A stretch of DNA of 64,000 bases from Pseudoalteromonas sp. MMG007 (GTDB lineage: Bacteria; Pseudomonadota; Gammaproteobacteria; Enterobacterales; Alteromonadaceae), in NCBI RefSeq assembly GCF_018100985.1, contig NZ_JAGJEI010000001.1, positions 496,001 to 560,000 of the forward strand. Direction: 5' to 3'. Each line of letters starts with the position of its first letter. Positions within the stretch are counted from its first letter, which is position 1. A program made the position numbers and the translations under genes. This document shows, in pieces, positions 25,509-35,859 of this stretch. A model generated the notes under the pieces. It was not told where the DNA came from. It did no database searches and saw only the letters and a list, made by a program, of their open reading frames with translations.

Positions 25509-28388
25509 ATGAAATTTAAATTATTAGCAACAAGCTTAGCGGTAACGCTTGCCTTAACTGGCTGTGCAACACAGCAAAGCGAAAACATGCAAACAGCACA
25601 ACAACAGCAAACAACAAAAGCTGATGAGCGTGTATTTTCGCAAGAATACTTGATTGAAGAGCTAGATAACGGCTTACGTGTAATGGTAGTTAAAACCGAT
25701 TACCCCGATGTAGTTTCGCTGCAAATTCCGGTATCGGTTGGTTCGCGTAATGAAGTAAAAGAAGGTAAAACCGGTTTTGCTCACTTTTTTGAGCACATGA
25801 TGTTCAAAGGTTCTAAAAAATTCCCGCAAGACGAATACACTGCCGTATTTAAAAATGCAGGCGTAGATAACCGTGCTTACACCACCAATGATTACACAAA
25901 CTACCATTTAAACTTTTCAAAGCAGCATCTTGATAAAGTACTTGAAATTGAAGCCGATATTTTTCAAAACCTTACTTACACTGAAGAGCAATTTAGAACC
26001 GAAGCGCTTACGGTTAAAGGTGAGTATTTAAAAAATAACGCCAGCCCTATTCGTAAATTGTTAAGTGCTGTACGCGAAGAAGCTTTTGACAAACATACCT
26101 ATAAACATACCACTATGGGCTTTTTTGAAGATATAGAAGCCATGCCAGATCAAATGGCGTACGGTAAAGAGTTTTTTGATAAGTTTTACAAGCCTGAATA
26201 TGTATCGCTAGTAATAGTGGGTGATGTTGACCCTAAGGCCACAATGGCAATGGTTAAAAAGCATTGGGGAGGCTGGAAAAAAGGCGATTACGTTGCCGAT
26301 ATAAAAGCTGAGCCAAAGCAGCAAGCACCTAAATATATACATGAGCAAAACGAAGCATTACCAGGGCATTGGTTACTTGTATCGTACAAAGGTGCGCCAT
26401 GGGAGCCTGCCAAAAAAGACAGGGCGGCACTTGATTTAATCTCGCAGCTTTATTTTTCAAACAACTCAGATTTATACCAAGAGCTTGTTGTTGATAAACA
26501 AATAGCGAGTCAAATGTTTACCTACAATCCAGAAACAAAAGATCCTGGTTTATTACATGTGTTTGTAAAAGTAGAAAACGCGGATGATTTAGCAAAAGCA
26601 CGTGATGCAATTAACCGCACTTATGCTAAAGCGCGCACTGAGCTTGTAGATAGCCAAAAGCTAAGCGATTTAAAGTCTAATCTTAAATACAGTTTTATTA
26701 ATGGCTTAGATTCGTCTCAAGCGATTGCATCAACCCTTGCAAGATACATGCATTTTGAGCGCGATCCAGAGGTTATTAATCAGCTTTATAAATCGTCCGA
26801 CAACATAACCGCTGAGGACATAAAAGCTGTTGCGAATAAATACTTTGTAGATAACTCGCGTACCACCGTGACTATGTCGGCACTTGATAAAGCCCCAGGG
26901 TTTGCAAAAGAGGCTGACTTAAGTGCTGTAGTTGCAAAGCTTGAACAAGCACCAGAGGCACCGGTATTTAAAGTACTTGATAAAACCAATAGCTCACCAC
27001 TTATTGATGTAAACTTTTTATTTAATACAGGTGCAGCCGCAGACCCTCAAGGTAAAAAAGGTGTAGCCGCGCTCACCGCCGCTATGCTTGCTCAAGGTGG
27101 TTCGCAAAGTACGAGTTACAAAGAGATTCAAAAAGCGCTTTATCCGCTTGCGGGCAGCTTTGATTATCAGATAGATAAAGAAATGCTGTCATTCCAAGGG
27201 CGTATTCATAAAGATAATGCAGCAACGTGGTACGCACTTATAAGCGAGCAACTGCTTAACCCAGGTTTTAGAGACGATGACTTTAAACGCCTTAAAAAAG
27301 AAATGATCGACGCTATAAAGTCGGGCTTAAAAGCATCTAACGATGAAGAGCTAGGCAAAGAAGTACTTTACAGTACGCTTTACAAAGGCCACCCATATGA
27401 AAGCTACAACTACGGTGATATTTCTGATTTAGAAGCCCTTACGCTTGATGATGTAAAAGCATTTTACAAAAGCGAGCTTACTCAATCTAAACTAACACTT
27501 GGCTTAATTGGCGCAGTGCCTAAAGCACTTAAAGCGAATATTATGAGCGACTTAGCAACCTTACCTAAAGGTGAGCAAAGCCGTTTAAGTATTCCTGATG
27601 CACCAGAACTTAAAGGTCATCACGCAACGATTGTTGAAAAGTCGGCGCAATCTACTGCGGTATCGTTTGGTTTCCCAATTGATACTATTCGTAGTAGCGA
27701 AGATTGGACCGCCCTTTGGCTTGTGCGTTCGTACTTTGGTGAGCATCGTAGTTCTAACTCATACCTGTATGAGCGAATTCGCCAAACACGTGGTATGAAC
27801 TACGGCGATTACTCGTACATTGAATACTTCCCGCGTGGGATGTTTCAAACTAAGCCCGATGCGAATTTAGGACGCTCTGAGCAAATATTTCAAATTTGGT
27901 TGCGCCCGCTGCGCTCGAATAACGATGCACACTTTGCAACGCGTACTGCGCTGTTTGAGCTTGATAAACTTATTAAAAACGGCTTAACCGAAAAAGACTT
28001 TGAAGCAACACGTAACTTTTTAATTAACTACGTGCCGCAGCTTGTAGCAAGTCAAAACCGTCAGTTAGGGTATGCACTTGATAGCGAGTTTTACAACACA
28101 GAGTCGTTTGTAAAATATGTGACAAGTAAGCTTGAAAAGCTAACGCTTGCTGATGTTAATCGCGTGATAAAAGATAACCTGCAAACCGATAACGTCCAGT
28201 ACGTGTTTATTACCGGTGATGGCGAAGACATGAAAAAACGTTTAGCGTCAGAGCAAACCTCGCCAATGGTTTACAACACAGAAAAACCAGCAGAACTTGT
28301 GGCTGAGGATAAAGTAATCGCTGATTATAAATTAGCAATTCCGGCTAACAATATTGAAGTAATGAAAGTCGATAAAGTATTTCAATAA
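25509..28388 (+). CDS. M16-family zinc metallopeptidase lipoprotein
   Basis: A 959-residue lipoprotein (LTGC, Cys19) with duplicated pitrilysin/insulinase domains. The first half has the inverted zinc motif H92-F-F-E95-H96 and the third ligand E172 (VKGEYL), so the first domain is catalytically competent. The second half (from about 490) lacks the motif, as is usual for the inactive partner of the clam-shell. It should degrade peptides at the envelope, facing the periplasm. AGGGA lies 6 bases before the ATG. It is monocistronic, with a strong terminator. The MITE-like element sits about 48 bases before the gene and may affect its promoter. Confidence 0.93.
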   Translation: MKFKLLATSLAVTLALTGCATQQSENMQTAQQQQTTKADERVFSQEYLIEELDNGLRVMVVKTDYPDVVSLQIPVSVGSRNEVKEGKTGFAHFFEHMMFKGSKKFPQDEYTAVFKNAGVDNRAYTTNDYTNYHLNFSKQHLDKVLEIEADIFQNLTYTEEQFRTEALTVKGEYLKNNASPIRKLLSAVREEAFDKHTYKHTTMGFFEDIEAMPDQMAYGKEFFDKFYKPEYVSLVIVGDVDPKATMAMVKKHWGGWKKGDYVADIKAEPKQQAPKYIHEQNEALPGHWLLVSYKGAPWEPAKKDRAALDLISQLYFSNNSDLYQELVVDKQIASQMFTYNPETKDPGLLHVFVKVENADDLAKARDAINRTYAKARTELVDSQKLSDLKSNLKYSFINGLDSSQAIASTLARYMHFERDPEVINQLYKSSDNITAEDIKAVANKYFVDNSRTTVTMSALDKAPGFAKEADLSAVVAKLEQAPEAPVFKVLDKTNSSPLIDVNFLFNTGAAADPQGKKGVAALTAAMLAQGGSQSTSYKEIQKALYPLAGSFDYQIDKEMLSFQGRIHKDNAATWYALISEQLLNPGFRDDDFKRLKKEMIDAIKSGLKASNDEELGKEVLYSTLYKGHPYESYNYGDISDLEALTLDDVKAFYKSELTQSKLTLGLIGAVPKALKANIMSDLATLPKGEQSRLSIPDAPELKGHHATIVEKSAQSTAVSFGFPIDTIRSSEDWTALWLVRSYFGEHRSSNSYLYERIRQTRGMNYGDYSYIEYFPRGMFQTKPDANLGRSEQIFQIWLRPLRSNNDAHFATRTALFELDKLIKNGLTEKDFEATRNFLINYVPQLVASQNRQLGYALDSEFYNTESFVKYVTSKLEKLTLADVNRVIKDNLQTDNVQYVFITGDGEDMKKRLASEQTSPMVYNTEKPAELVAEDKVIADYKLAIPANNIEVMKVDKVFQ

Positions 28389-28423
28389 TTTAAGTGGTTT
28401 AAACTATCTTTAAGCGTATAAAA

Positions 28424-28457
28424 AATGCCTCAGAGCCTAAAGCTCTGGGGCATTTTT
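28424..28457 (+). terminator. Intrinsic terminator after the M16 peptidase gene
   Basis: ATGCCTCAGAGC / GCTCTGGGGCAT stem with a CTAAA loop and one G-T pair, then TTTTTA. Confidence 0.88.
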
Positions 28458-28498
28458 ATATTAACACTTTAAGCGAAAGCATAGGTTTGTTATTACAA

Positions 28499-28819
28499 TC
28501 ATAAGCTCGTTATGAATAACATACAGCCAACACCGAGTGTAAAGCTAATTAAAGAGCTTATAGCAATAGCGACAATAAACTTTTTCGTTGATTGGGCTTT
28601 AACCGCTTCATTCACTTCTAAGTCGTCCAGTTTTATAAGCTCGCCTTGGCGCACTTCAAATACTGCGCATAAAGCCATTGTGGTTTCTTTTGATGCCGCA
28701 CCTTCTTTTTCTACACGCTGAACGGTACGTAAGCTTACATCGCAGGCATCAGCAAGTTGCTGTTGCGTCCAATTAAATTGCTGCCTAAGTGTTTTTATTG
28801 TTTTAGGGTTAAGTTGCAT
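28499..28819 (-). CDS. Membrane-tethered XRE-type regulator
   Basis: A 106-residue protein: an XRE helix-turn-helix (about 7-62; WTQQQLADACDVSLRTVQRVE) joined by a charged linker to one C-terminal TM helix (about 80-103). The DNA-binding part faces the cytoplasm and the tail barely leaves the membrane. A single-TM XRE protein this short suggests regulation by a membrane partner. The partner is probably the protein encoded 4 bases upstream in the same operon. The targets are unknown; autoregulation is likely by analogy. Confidence 0.8.
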   Translation of the reverse strand: MQLNPKTIKTLRQQFNWTQQQLADACDVSLRTVQRVEKEGAASKETTMALCAVFEVRQGELIKLDDLEVNEAVKAQSTKKFIVAIAISSLISFTLGVGCMLFITSL

Positions 28820-28823
28820 GTGT

Positions 28824-29234
28824 TTATTTACCTACCACTAAGTCAATTAGCGTAAAGGTTAAATGCGCACCTAAGTACCCGGCAAGTACACTGGCGGTAA
28901 AAAAGAGGACGGCTCTTTTCGGATCTTTAATAAAAGGAAGTACAGTTTGTTCTTGCTGCTTTATTTGCTCATTATTTTTAAAAAAAGTACATTCAAGCTT
29001 ACCAGTGATAATATTTAGCATGTGATATTTAACTTGATAGTTATGTTCTTTAAACTCAAATCTATGCGTGCTTTTTCTACCAACGCTACGCTTACTACTA
29101 ACTAACTCATCGTTTATAAATACTTCTTCTTTTCCAGTAAAGTAACTCCCAAAACAGGCTATTTGATTGTCGCCATCTTGAAAGTAAAATTTATATCCTA
29201 ATTTTTTCGTATTTAATATATCGTTTTTCATCAT
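28824..29234 (-). CDS. Membrane protein paired with the XRE regulator, unknown
   Basis: A 136-residue protein with a beta-rich N-terminal part (about 10-95; VFINDELVSSKRS, HRFEFKEHNYQVKY, KLECTFFKNNEQI) and a C-terminal hydrophobic segment (about 108-133) that could span once or hairpin. No signal peptide, so the beta domain is probably cytoplasmic. I do not recognise a named family. AAGGA precedes two consecutive ATGs (29234 and 29231); either fits. The 4-base gap to the XRE gene means coexpression, and the shared membrane location suggests they interact. Confidence 0.72.
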   Translation of the reverse strand: MMKNDILNTKKLGYKFYFQDGDNQIACFGSYFTGKEEVFINDELVSSKRSVGRKSTHRFEFKEHNYQVKYHMLNIITGKLECTFFKNNEQIKQQEQTVLPFIKDPKRAVLFFTASVLAGYLGAHLTFTLIDLVVGK

Positions 29235-29577
29235 CGTTATCCTTGTTGAGTTGATGATGCTAATTTAGCGTTTGCTTTTGTTTTTTACGCCGTCAGTGGT
29301 ACGCCAGTGGGCATTTTGGCATATGACAGGTATGCTGTCATGTGTTGTTAGCTTATGATTTTAAATAACTTATTTTATTTTTATAATGTATTGGTAATTT
29401 TAACTACTGTCGTATAAATTAATTTAAAAAAATAGATAAGTACATTTAATTGTACTTCTGATTGTTAGTTATACCTAATAACCAGAACAAATAACTAAGG
29501 CGTTAACACCTTCGGCTTTAAATCCGTTAAACTTAACAAAAGGCTCTTTTTATATCAATTTAAGGCAGTGTAGTATT
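29235..29577. other. Divergent intergenic region before cysE
   Basis: 343 AT-rich bases with a 7-6-7 inverted repeat (AAGTACA to TGTACTT, 29438-29457). Both the XRE operon and cysE promoters should lie here. No gene seen. Confidence 0.5.
29438..29457. promoter_or_regulatory. Inverted repeat upstream of cysE
   Basis: AAGTACA-TTTAAT-TGTACTT, perfect 7-base arms, 121 bases before cysE. Possible operator. It could serve cysE or the divergent XRE operon; I cannot tell. Confidence 0.3.
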
Positions 29578-30396
29578 ATGCGTCATGAAATTTGGCAACA
29601 GCTTCGTAGTGAAGCAAATGAAGTCGTAACTCGCGAACCACTTTTAGCAAGCCATGTGTATTCATGCATTTTGAATCATGAGTGTTTAGGTTCGGCGCTA
29701 AGCTTTATTGTTGCTAATAAATTGGCAGATGCTGTGGTCTCCGCATTTACTATTCGTGAGCTATTCGATCAAGCGTTTGTAAAATGTGACCGGATGCTTT
29801 CTTTTGTTGCCGAAGATATCAAAGCAGTGAAAGACCGCGACCCCGCTGCTGAAACGCATCTTACCGTGATGTTAAACCTAAAAGGTTTTCATGCTATTCA
29901 GGCGCACCGTTTGGCCAATTGTTTATGGCAACAAAATCGCAGAGAGTTAGCGCGTTTTATTCAAAGCCGTACTTCTGAGGTGTTTGGCGTAGATATACAC
30001 CCTGCTTGTAAAGTTGGTAAAGGGATAATGTTTGACCACGCAACAGGTATTGTTATAGGTGAAACGGCAGTCATTGAAGATAATGTATCAATACTTCAAT
30101 CCGTAACACTTGGCGGTACAGGTAATGAGCAGGGTGATCGTCATCCTAAAATTAGAGCCGGTGTGCTTATTGGTGCAGGTGCAAAAGTACTTGGCAATAT
30201 TGAAGTGGGCGAGGGCGCTCGCATTGGTGCCGGTTCAGTGGTTTTAACAGCTGTACCGCCACATACTACTGCTGTTGGCGTACCAGCTAAAATTGTAGGC
30301 AAGCCGGAATGTCCCTGTCCGGCGCAAAGTATGAACCAAAACTTTTTATCTAACCCAGAGCCTGAGAATGAATCCCATACCAGTGCAATGCTATGA
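29578..30396 (+). CDS. cysE: Serine O-acetyltransferase
   Basis: A 272-residue enzyme for the first committed step of cysteine synthesis, transferring acetyl from acetyl-CoA to serine. A helical N-terminal domain is followed by a left-handed beta-helix of hexapeptide repeats (from about 145; DHATGIVIGETAVIED, SVTLGGTG, GAGAKVLGN, GAGSVVL). Length equals E. coli CysE (273). AAGG lies a short way before the ATG. The C-terminal tail ends in methionine-leucine rather than the canonical isoleucine that docks in CysK; complex formation may differ. Confidence 0.94.
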   Translation: MRHEIWQQLRSEANEVVTREPLLASHVYSCILNHECLGSALSFIVANKLADAVVSAFTIRELFDQAFVKCDRMLSFVAEDIKAVKDRDPAAETHLTVMLNLKGFHAIQAHRLANCLWQQNRRELARFIQSRTSEVFGVDIHPACKVGKGIMFDHATGIVIGETAVIEDNVSILQSVTLGGTGNEQGDRHPKIRAGVLIGAGAKVLGNIEVGEGARIGAGSVVLTAVPPHTTAVGVPAKIVGKPECPCPAQSMNQNFLSNPEPENESHTSAML

Positions 30397-30432
30397 TATG
30401 TAATAGATAAATAAAACTTAAAAGGAATTAAG

Positions 30433-31119
30433 ATGAGCAAAAATAGTTTGTTAACTTTAGGTATTGGGTTTATTACTGGTGTAGGTTTAACTTGGGGGTA
30501 TTTTAGCTTAGCTCCAAATGATTTAGAGCCTGCGAAGTTACAGCAAAGTGATACTCTTTTGCAAAAACCTTATGCTCAGCAGATAAAAAGTAACGAAGTA
30601 ACAGCAAACAATGCAGTACAAGATGTTACTGAACAAGTCGTTAGTTTAGAGCAAAATAAAAATAGCTCATTCACTAATCCTGAAACGCAAGAGCTTGATG
30701 AACTACCTTTAGAAGAGCAAGTTGTGCAACTTAAGCAACAACTTGCCGAGCAAAAATCAGCACTTAAAAGTGTTTTGAAGCAAATGAGAGGCCCTTCAGA
30801 TTTTGAGAAAGTCTTACGTGATAAATTCGAGAGCCAAACACGTGATGAAGAGTGGGCTTACAATACGGAAATGGCACTACAAGATTTTTTATTAACAGCA
30901 GATTTAGCAATTATTCCTGATGTTGTTAGCGCAAAATGTAAAACGACGGTATGTGAATTTGAACTTGCCGCACCCGCTGATAACGATGCATTTGGGAGTG
31001 CTCAATGGCGTGAGCTAAACGACAAGTTGATGAAACAAGGATTTTGGAAACAATTTGTAAGTTCTACATCTACATCAAGCGATACTAAGCTTAGCTTGTT
31101 ACTAAGCACAGAGCTTTAA
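30433..31119 (+). CDS. TM-anchored protein with C-terminal Cys pair, unknown
   Basis: A 228-residue protein: an N-terminal TM anchor (about 6-25), a polar linker, a coiled-coil-like stretch (about 92-120; EEQVVQLKQQLAEQ), and a C-terminal globular part with a CKTTVC pair likely to form a periplasmic disulfide. AAAGGA lies 6 bases before the ATG. It follows cysE by 36 bases and could share its transcript. I do not recognise the family; a periplasmic location with one membrane anchor is the only firm reading. Confidence 0.68.
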   Translation: MSKNSLLTLGIGFITGVGLTWGYFSLAPNDLEPAKLQQSDTLLQKPYAQQIKSNEVTANNAVQDVTEQVVSLEQNKNSSFTNPETQELDELPLEEQVVQLKQQLAEQKSALKSVLKQMRGPSDFEKVLRDKFESQTRDEEWAYNTEMALQDFLLTADLAIIPDVVSAKCKTTVCEFELAAPADNDAFGSAQWRELNDKLMKQGFWKQFVSSTSTSSDTKLSLLLSTEL

Positions 31120-31131
31120 ACTGTATCAGTA

Positions 31132-32472
31132 TTAAGTAATAGGTATGACCTGTGATTCTACAGAGCCATCGGCAAGCTCTGTAATTATCACATCGCCTGT
31201 TTTAATTTGTCCCACCGATTTAACCACTTTGCCTTGTTGTGTTTTAGTGATGCTATAGCCGCGCGCTAAAACATTAAGAGGGCTTACCGAGTCCAGCTTA
31301 CTTGCTTGTAATGCTAGGCTATTATTGGCTTGCTGTAATTGTTGTTGTATAGCTTGGTTTAACCTTGCTTGTAATTGCGACAGTTGATGAGAAGCTTGTG
31401 CTAGCTTTTTATCGGGCGATTGACGCATTAAGCGCGGCGTTAAATTATTGAGTGTGCGCTCATGCTGATATAAACGGTTTCGCATAGCTTGTTGCAGCGC
31501 AATACTTAATTCATCTAATCGTTGTGCCTTTTGATTTAGCTGGTTACGCGGATGACACAAGTTAAGACGGTGCTGAAGTTGCGTAGCAAGTGCGCGTTTA
31601 TCAGCAATATCGTGTTTAAAAGCATTGTTTAAACGGTTAATGAGCTGCGTTACTTTGTTGTGTAGCTCTTGCGTGTTAGGGCTTACAAGCTCAGCAGCCG
31701 CTGATGGGGTAGCAGCCCGTAAATCGGCTACATAGTCGCTTATGGTTGTGTCTATTTCATGGCCTACAGCGCTTATAACGGGCAGCTCGCTTTGATAAAT
31801 TGCGCGCGCAAGTTGCTCGTGATTAAAGCACCATAAATCTTCAAGTGATCCGCCGCCGCGCCCTAAAATAAGCACGTCTACCTCATTGCGCGCATTTGCC
31901 AACTCTATTTGATTAATTAAATGCACATGCGCTTCTTTGCCTTGCACCATTGCAGGATAAATTATGACTTCTAATTGCGGTGCACGGCGTTTAAGTACAG
32001 TTAAAATATCTTTTATTGCAGCGCCGGTGGCTGAGGTTATTACACCAATACGGTTTATATTTTGCGGTAGTGGTTTTTTGTAGGCAGAGCTAAATAACCC
32101 TTCGGCGGCTAAGCGCATTTTTAGTGCATCAAACTCTTGCTTAAGCTGACCTTCTCCTGCAGGCTCCATATGTTCAACAATAAGTTGGTAATCACCCCGA
32201 GGTTCATAAAGTGATACACGTGCTTTAACGGTGACTTGTGCGCCATTGGCAGGGCGGTAGCTTTGGTTGCGATTATTCCCTCGCCACATAGCAGCCTTAA
32301 TTTGCGCTTTATCGTCTTTTAACGAAAAATACCAATGCCCAGACGCAGGGGTAATAAAGTTAGAAATTTCACCCGTGAGCACTAAAGATGCAAAGCCTTG
32401 CTCAAGCACTGTACGAATTTCTCTGTTAAGGCGTGAAACGGTGTAAACCGTCTGCGAAGGCTTCGAAAACAT
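31132..32472 (-). CDS. xseA: Exodeoxyribonuclease VII large subunit
   Basis: A 446-residue nuclease subunit. An N-terminal OB-fold (YTVSRLNREIRTVLEQGF, GEISNF, GHWYFSLKD) leads to a catalytic domain with the family segments GVITSATGAA, RGGGSLEDLW and SAVGHEIDTTISD, then a long helical stalk that binds several XseB subunits. It degrades single-stranded DNA in both directions. The ATG at 32472 (TAGG 9 bases upstream) is preferred over the upstream TTG. It converges on the unknown gene before it and is divergent from guaB. xseB is not in the window. Confidence 0.94.
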   Translation of the reverse strand: MFSKPSQTVYTVSRLNREIRTVLEQGFASLVLTGEISNFITPASGHWYFSLKDDKAQIKAAMWRGNNRNQSYRPANGAQVTVKARVSLYEPRGDYQLIVEHMEPAGEGQLKQEFDALKMRLAAEGLFSSAYKKPLPQNINRIGVITSATGAAIKDILTVLKRRAPQLEVIIYPAMVQGKEAHVHLINQIELANARNEVDVLILGRGGGSLEDLWCFNHEQLARAIYQSELPVISAVGHEIDTTISDYVADLRAATPSAAAELVSPNTQELHNKVTQLINRLNNAFKHDIADKRALATQLQHRLNLCHPRNQLNQKAQRLDELSIALQQAMRNRLYQHERTLNNLTPRLMRQSPDKKLAQASHQLSQLQARLNQAIQQQLQQANNSLALQASKLDSVSPLNVLARGYSITKTQQGKVVKSVGQIKTGDVIITELADGSVESQVIPIT

Positions 32473-32607
32473 AAAAAACAACCTAAAATTATTTATGAGG
32501 CAAGTTTATCATAAATAATTGCGAAATATTATTTACGAATGCTCAGAACGCTGTTAAAATTTGGCCGCAATTCCTTATCTTAGATCCACATGTGAGAAGT
32601 TGCCAAA

Positions 32608-34077
32608 ATGCTTAGAATTGCTAAAGAAGCTCTTACCTTTGATGACGTACTTTTAGTACCTGGTCATTCTACTGTTTTGCCGCACACGGCAAATATTTCA
32701 ACTCGCTTAACGCGTGGTATCAAACTTAACTTGCCGCTTATTTCAGCATCTATGGATACTGTTACAGAAGCACGTTTAGCTATTGCCCTTGCGCAGGAAG
32801 GCGGTCTTGGTTTTATCCATAAAAACATGACCATCGCAGAACAAGCGAAAAATGTTCGTAAAGTTAAAACCTACGAAGCGGGTATTGTATCTTACCCTGT
32901 AACAGTAACTGCAGATTTAACTATTGCAGACGCTGTTGAGCTTTCTCAGGAAAAGGGTTTTTCAGGCTTTCCTGTTACCGATAGCAACAATGTACTTGTT
33001 GGTATTGTAACAAGCCGTGACATGCGTTTTGAAACTAAGCTAGAGCAGCCAGTTTCTACTGTTATGACTAAAAAAGAAAAGCTTGTAACTGTTAAAGAGG
33101 GTGCCTCTCGCGAAGAGATTTTAGGTTTAATGCATGAACACCGCATTGAAAAAATCTTAGTGGTAGACGATGCGTTTAAACTTAAAGGCATGATCACCGT
33201 TAAAGATTACCAAAAAGCACAAGATAAACCGGATGCATGTAAAGATGACCAAGGTCGTTTACGTGTAGGTGCTGCGGTTGGTGTTGGCGCAGGCACTGAT
33301 GAGCGTATTGCTGCATTAGTTGAAGCGGGTGTTGATGTTTTACTTATCGATACTTCACATGGCCACTCTCAAGGTGTTATTGACCGTGTATCGCAAACTC
33401 GTCAAGCATACCCAGATTTACAAATTATTGCGGGTAACGTAGCGACAGCAGAAGGTGCTATTGCCCTTGCAGATGCTGGTGTTGATGCAGTAAAAGTAGG
33501 TATCGGCCCTGGTTCAATTTGTACTACACGTATTGTAACGGGTTGTGGTGTTCCACAAATTACTGCTATTTCTGATGCGGTTGAAGGCCTAAAAGGCCGT
33601 GACATACCTGTAATTGCTGATGGTGGTATTCGTTTTTCTGGCGATATAGTTAAAGCCCTTGTTGCTGGTGCATCATGTGTGATGGTTGGCTCAATGCTTG
33701 CGGGTACTGAAGAAGCGCCTGGCGAAGTTGAGTTATATCAAGGTCGTTACTACAAATCATACCGTGGTATGGGTAGCTTAGGTGCGATGGATCAAAAAGA
33801 AGGTTCATCAGATCGTTACTTCCAAAAATCTAACCAAGCTGACAAGTTAGTACCAGAAGGTATTGAAGGTCGCGTAGCTTACAAAGGTCCAATTGCAACG
33901 ATTATTCATCAGCAAGTAGGCGGTCTTCGTAGTGCAATGGGTTTAACCGGTTGTGCAACGATTGAAGAGCTTAATACAAAACCTCAGTTTGTACGTGTTA
34001 CATCTGCTGGTATGGGTGAGTCGCACGTACATGATGTGCAAATTACCAAAGAAGCACCAAATTACCGCTTAGGCTAA
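32608..34077 (+). CDS. guaB: Inosine-5'-monophosphate dehydrogenase
   Basis: A 489-residue enzyme converting IMP to XMP with NAD. A TIM barrel contains the catalytic Cys305 (GPGSICTTR) and the flap motif (YRGMGS), interrupted by a CBS pair (about 90-205) that senses adenine and guanine nucleotides. Length is typical. The downstream partner guaA is separated by a terminator-like hairpin, so the operon may be attenuated. Confidence 0.97.
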   Translation: MLRIAKEALTFDDVLLVPGHSTVLPHTANISTRLTRGIKLNLPLISASMDTVTEARLAIALAQEGGLGFIHKNMTIAEQAKNVRKVKTYEAGIVSYPVTVTADLTIADAVELSQEKGFSGFPVTDSNNVLVGIVTSRDMRFETKLEQPVSTVMTKKEKLVTVKEGASREEILGLMHEHRIEKILVVDDAFKLKGMITVKDYQKAQDKPDACKDDQGRLRVGAAVGVGAGTDERIAALVEAGVDVLLIDTSHGHSQGVIDRVSQTRQAYPDLQIIAGNVATAEGAIALADAGVDAVKVGIGPGSICTTRIVTGCGVPQITAISDAVEGLKGRDIPVIADGGIRFSGDIVKALVAGASCVMVGSMLAGTEEAPGEVELYQGRYYKSYRGMGSLGAMDQKEGSSDRYFQKSNQADKLVPEGIEGRVAYKGPIATIIHQQVGGLRSAMGLTGCATIEELNTKPQFVRVTSAGMGESHVHDVQITKEAPNYRLG

Positions 34078-34098
34078 GCGCGTAATTAACAATTTATT

Positions 34099-34124
34099 GG
34101 GCTTGCTTTGCAAGCCCTCTTTTT
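34099..34124 (+). terminator. Hairpin with T-run between guaB and guaA
   Basis: GGGCTTG-CTTTG-CAAGCCC followed by TCTTTTT. It has the form of an intrinsic terminator inside the guaBA operon; it may be partial, adjusting guaA relative to guaB. Confidence 0.7.
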
Positions 34125-34175
34125 AGTCGTTTACATTAACAAACGGCATTTAGCATCTACTTTACGAGATACTCC

Positions 34176-35753
34176 ATGAGCAAAGATATTCACGATTCAC
34201 GAATTCTCATTTTAGACTTTGGTTCACAATACACTCAGCTAATTGCGCGTCGTATACGCGAAATTGGTGTTTATTGTGAGCTGTGGGCATGGGATGTGAC
34301 TGAAGAGCAAATCCGCGAGTTTAACCCACAAGGTATCATTCTTTCTGGTGGCCCAGAATCAACAACACTGGAAAACAGCCCGCGCGCTCCTGAGTATGTG
34401 TTTAATGCAGGCGTTCCTGTATTAGGCATTTGTTACGGCATGCAAACAATGGCCGCTCAACTTGGCGGTAGCGTTCACAGCTCTGATAAAAAAGAGTTTG
34501 GTTACGCGCAAGTTGAAAAGGTAGGCAATTGTGCATTGTTTGATGCAATTGAAGATCATATTACCGATGGCGGCAACGGCGTTTTAGACGTATGGATGAG
34601 TCACGGCGATAAAGTTATGGAAGTACCAGCAAGCTTTAGCACAACAGCTAAAACACCAACGTGTCCGCATGCTGCTATGTCTAACGAAGAAAAGCGTTTT
34701 TACGGCGTACAGTTTCACCCAGAAGTAACTCACACTCACCAAGGGCAACGCTTACTTGAACGCTTTGCTATTGATATCTGTGGTTGTGAAAAGCTATGGA
34801 CGCCTGCAAAAATTATTGATGATGCCATTGAGCGTATCAAAGACACTGTTGGCGATGATGAAGTTATTTTAGGCTTATCAGGTGGTGTTGATTCATCGGT
34901 TGTGGCTATGCTTATTCACCGCGCAATTGGCGATAGATTAACATGTGTATTTGTTGATAATGGCTTACTTCGTTTAAACGAAGGTCAGCAAGTTATGGAC
35001 ATGTTTGGTAATAAATTTGGGCTAAACATTGTAAAAGTTGACGCTGAAGATCAATTTTTAGCTGACTTAGCGGGAAAATCAGACCCAGAAGATAAACGTA
35101 AAGCTATCGGCCACACGTTTATTAATGTATTTGATGAGCAATCTAAAAAGCTTAAAAATGCTAAATGGTTAGGCCAAGGTACTATTTACCCAGACGTAAT
35201 CGAGTCTGCAGCATCTGCTACAGGTAAAGCGCACGTTATTAAATCTCACCACAATGTGGGCGGATTACCAGATGACATGAAAATGGGTCTCGTTGAGCCA
35301 CTTCGTGAGTTATTTAAAGATGAAGTACGTAAAATTGGTTTAGAGTTAGGTTTACCGTACGACATGCTTTACCGCCACCCATTCCCTGGTCCTGGTTTAG
35401 GTGTACGTGTACTTGGTGAAATTAAAAAAGAGTACTGTGATTTACTTCGCCGTGCTGATGCTATTTTCATTGAAGAGCTACACAAAGCTGATCTTTACCA
35501 TAAAGTAAGCCAAGCGTTTACTGTGTTCTTACCTGTTAAATCGGTAGGGGTTATGGGTGATGCACGTAAATACGATTGGGTTGTGTCACTTCGTTGTGTT
35601 GAGACTATTGATTTTATGACGGCGCGTTGGTCACATTTACCTTATGAGTTTTTAGGTGTGGTTTCTAACCGTATCATTAACGAAATTGACGGTATTTCAC
35701 GCGTTGTTTACGATATCTCTGGTAAACCACCTGCAACTATTGAGTGGGAATAA
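34176..35753 (+). CDS. guaA: GMP synthase (glutamine-hydrolysing)
   Basis: A 525-residue enzyme aminating XMP to GMP. An N-terminal class I glutamine amidotransferase (nucleophile Cys86 in GICYGMQ, His/Glu in FHPEVTHT) is followed by an ATP pyrophosphatase domain with the P-loop LSGGVDSS, and the C-terminal dimerisation part ending in PATIEWE. It lies 98 bases after guaB. A strong terminator follows. Confidence 0.97.
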   Translation: MSKDIHDSRILILDFGSQYTQLIARRIREIGVYCELWAWDVTEEQIREFNPQGIILSGGPESTTLENSPRAPEYVFNAGVPVLGICYGMQTMAAQLGGSVHSSDKKEFGYAQVEKVGNCALFDAIEDHITDGGNGVLDVWMSHGDKVMEVPASFSTTAKTPTCPHAAMSNEEKRFYGVQFHPEVTHTHQGQRLLERFAIDICGCEKLWTPAKIIDDAIERIKDTVGDDEVILGLSGGVDSSVVAMLIHRAIGDRLTCVFVDNGLLRLNEGQQVMDMFGNKFGLNIVKVDAEDQFLADLAGKSDPEDKRKAIGHTFINVFDEQSKKLKNAKWLGQGTIYPDVIESAASATGKAHVIKSHHNVGGLPDDMKMGLVEPLRELFKDEVRKIGLELGLPYDMLYRHPFPGPGLGVRVLGEIKKEYCDLLRRADAIFIEELHKADLYHKVSQAFTVFLPVKSVGVMGDARKYDWVVSLRCVETIDFMTARWSHLPYEFLGVVSNRIINEIDGISRVVYDISGKPPATIEWE

Positions 35754-35800
35754 TACCAAATAAGTAAGCTTACTTTGCTGAGCTTATTATTGCACATTAA

Positions 35801-35828
35801 AAAGCCCGTTTATTAAACGGGCTTTTTT
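35801..35828 (+). terminator. Intrinsic terminator after guaA
   Basis: AAGCCCGTTTATTAAACGGGCTT, perfect stem, followed by TTTTT. The A-run on its left lets it also serve the convergent BCCT gene. Confidence 0.9.
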
Positions 35829-35859
35829 ACGCGCTAATGTTAGCTCTTAGCTTTTAATT

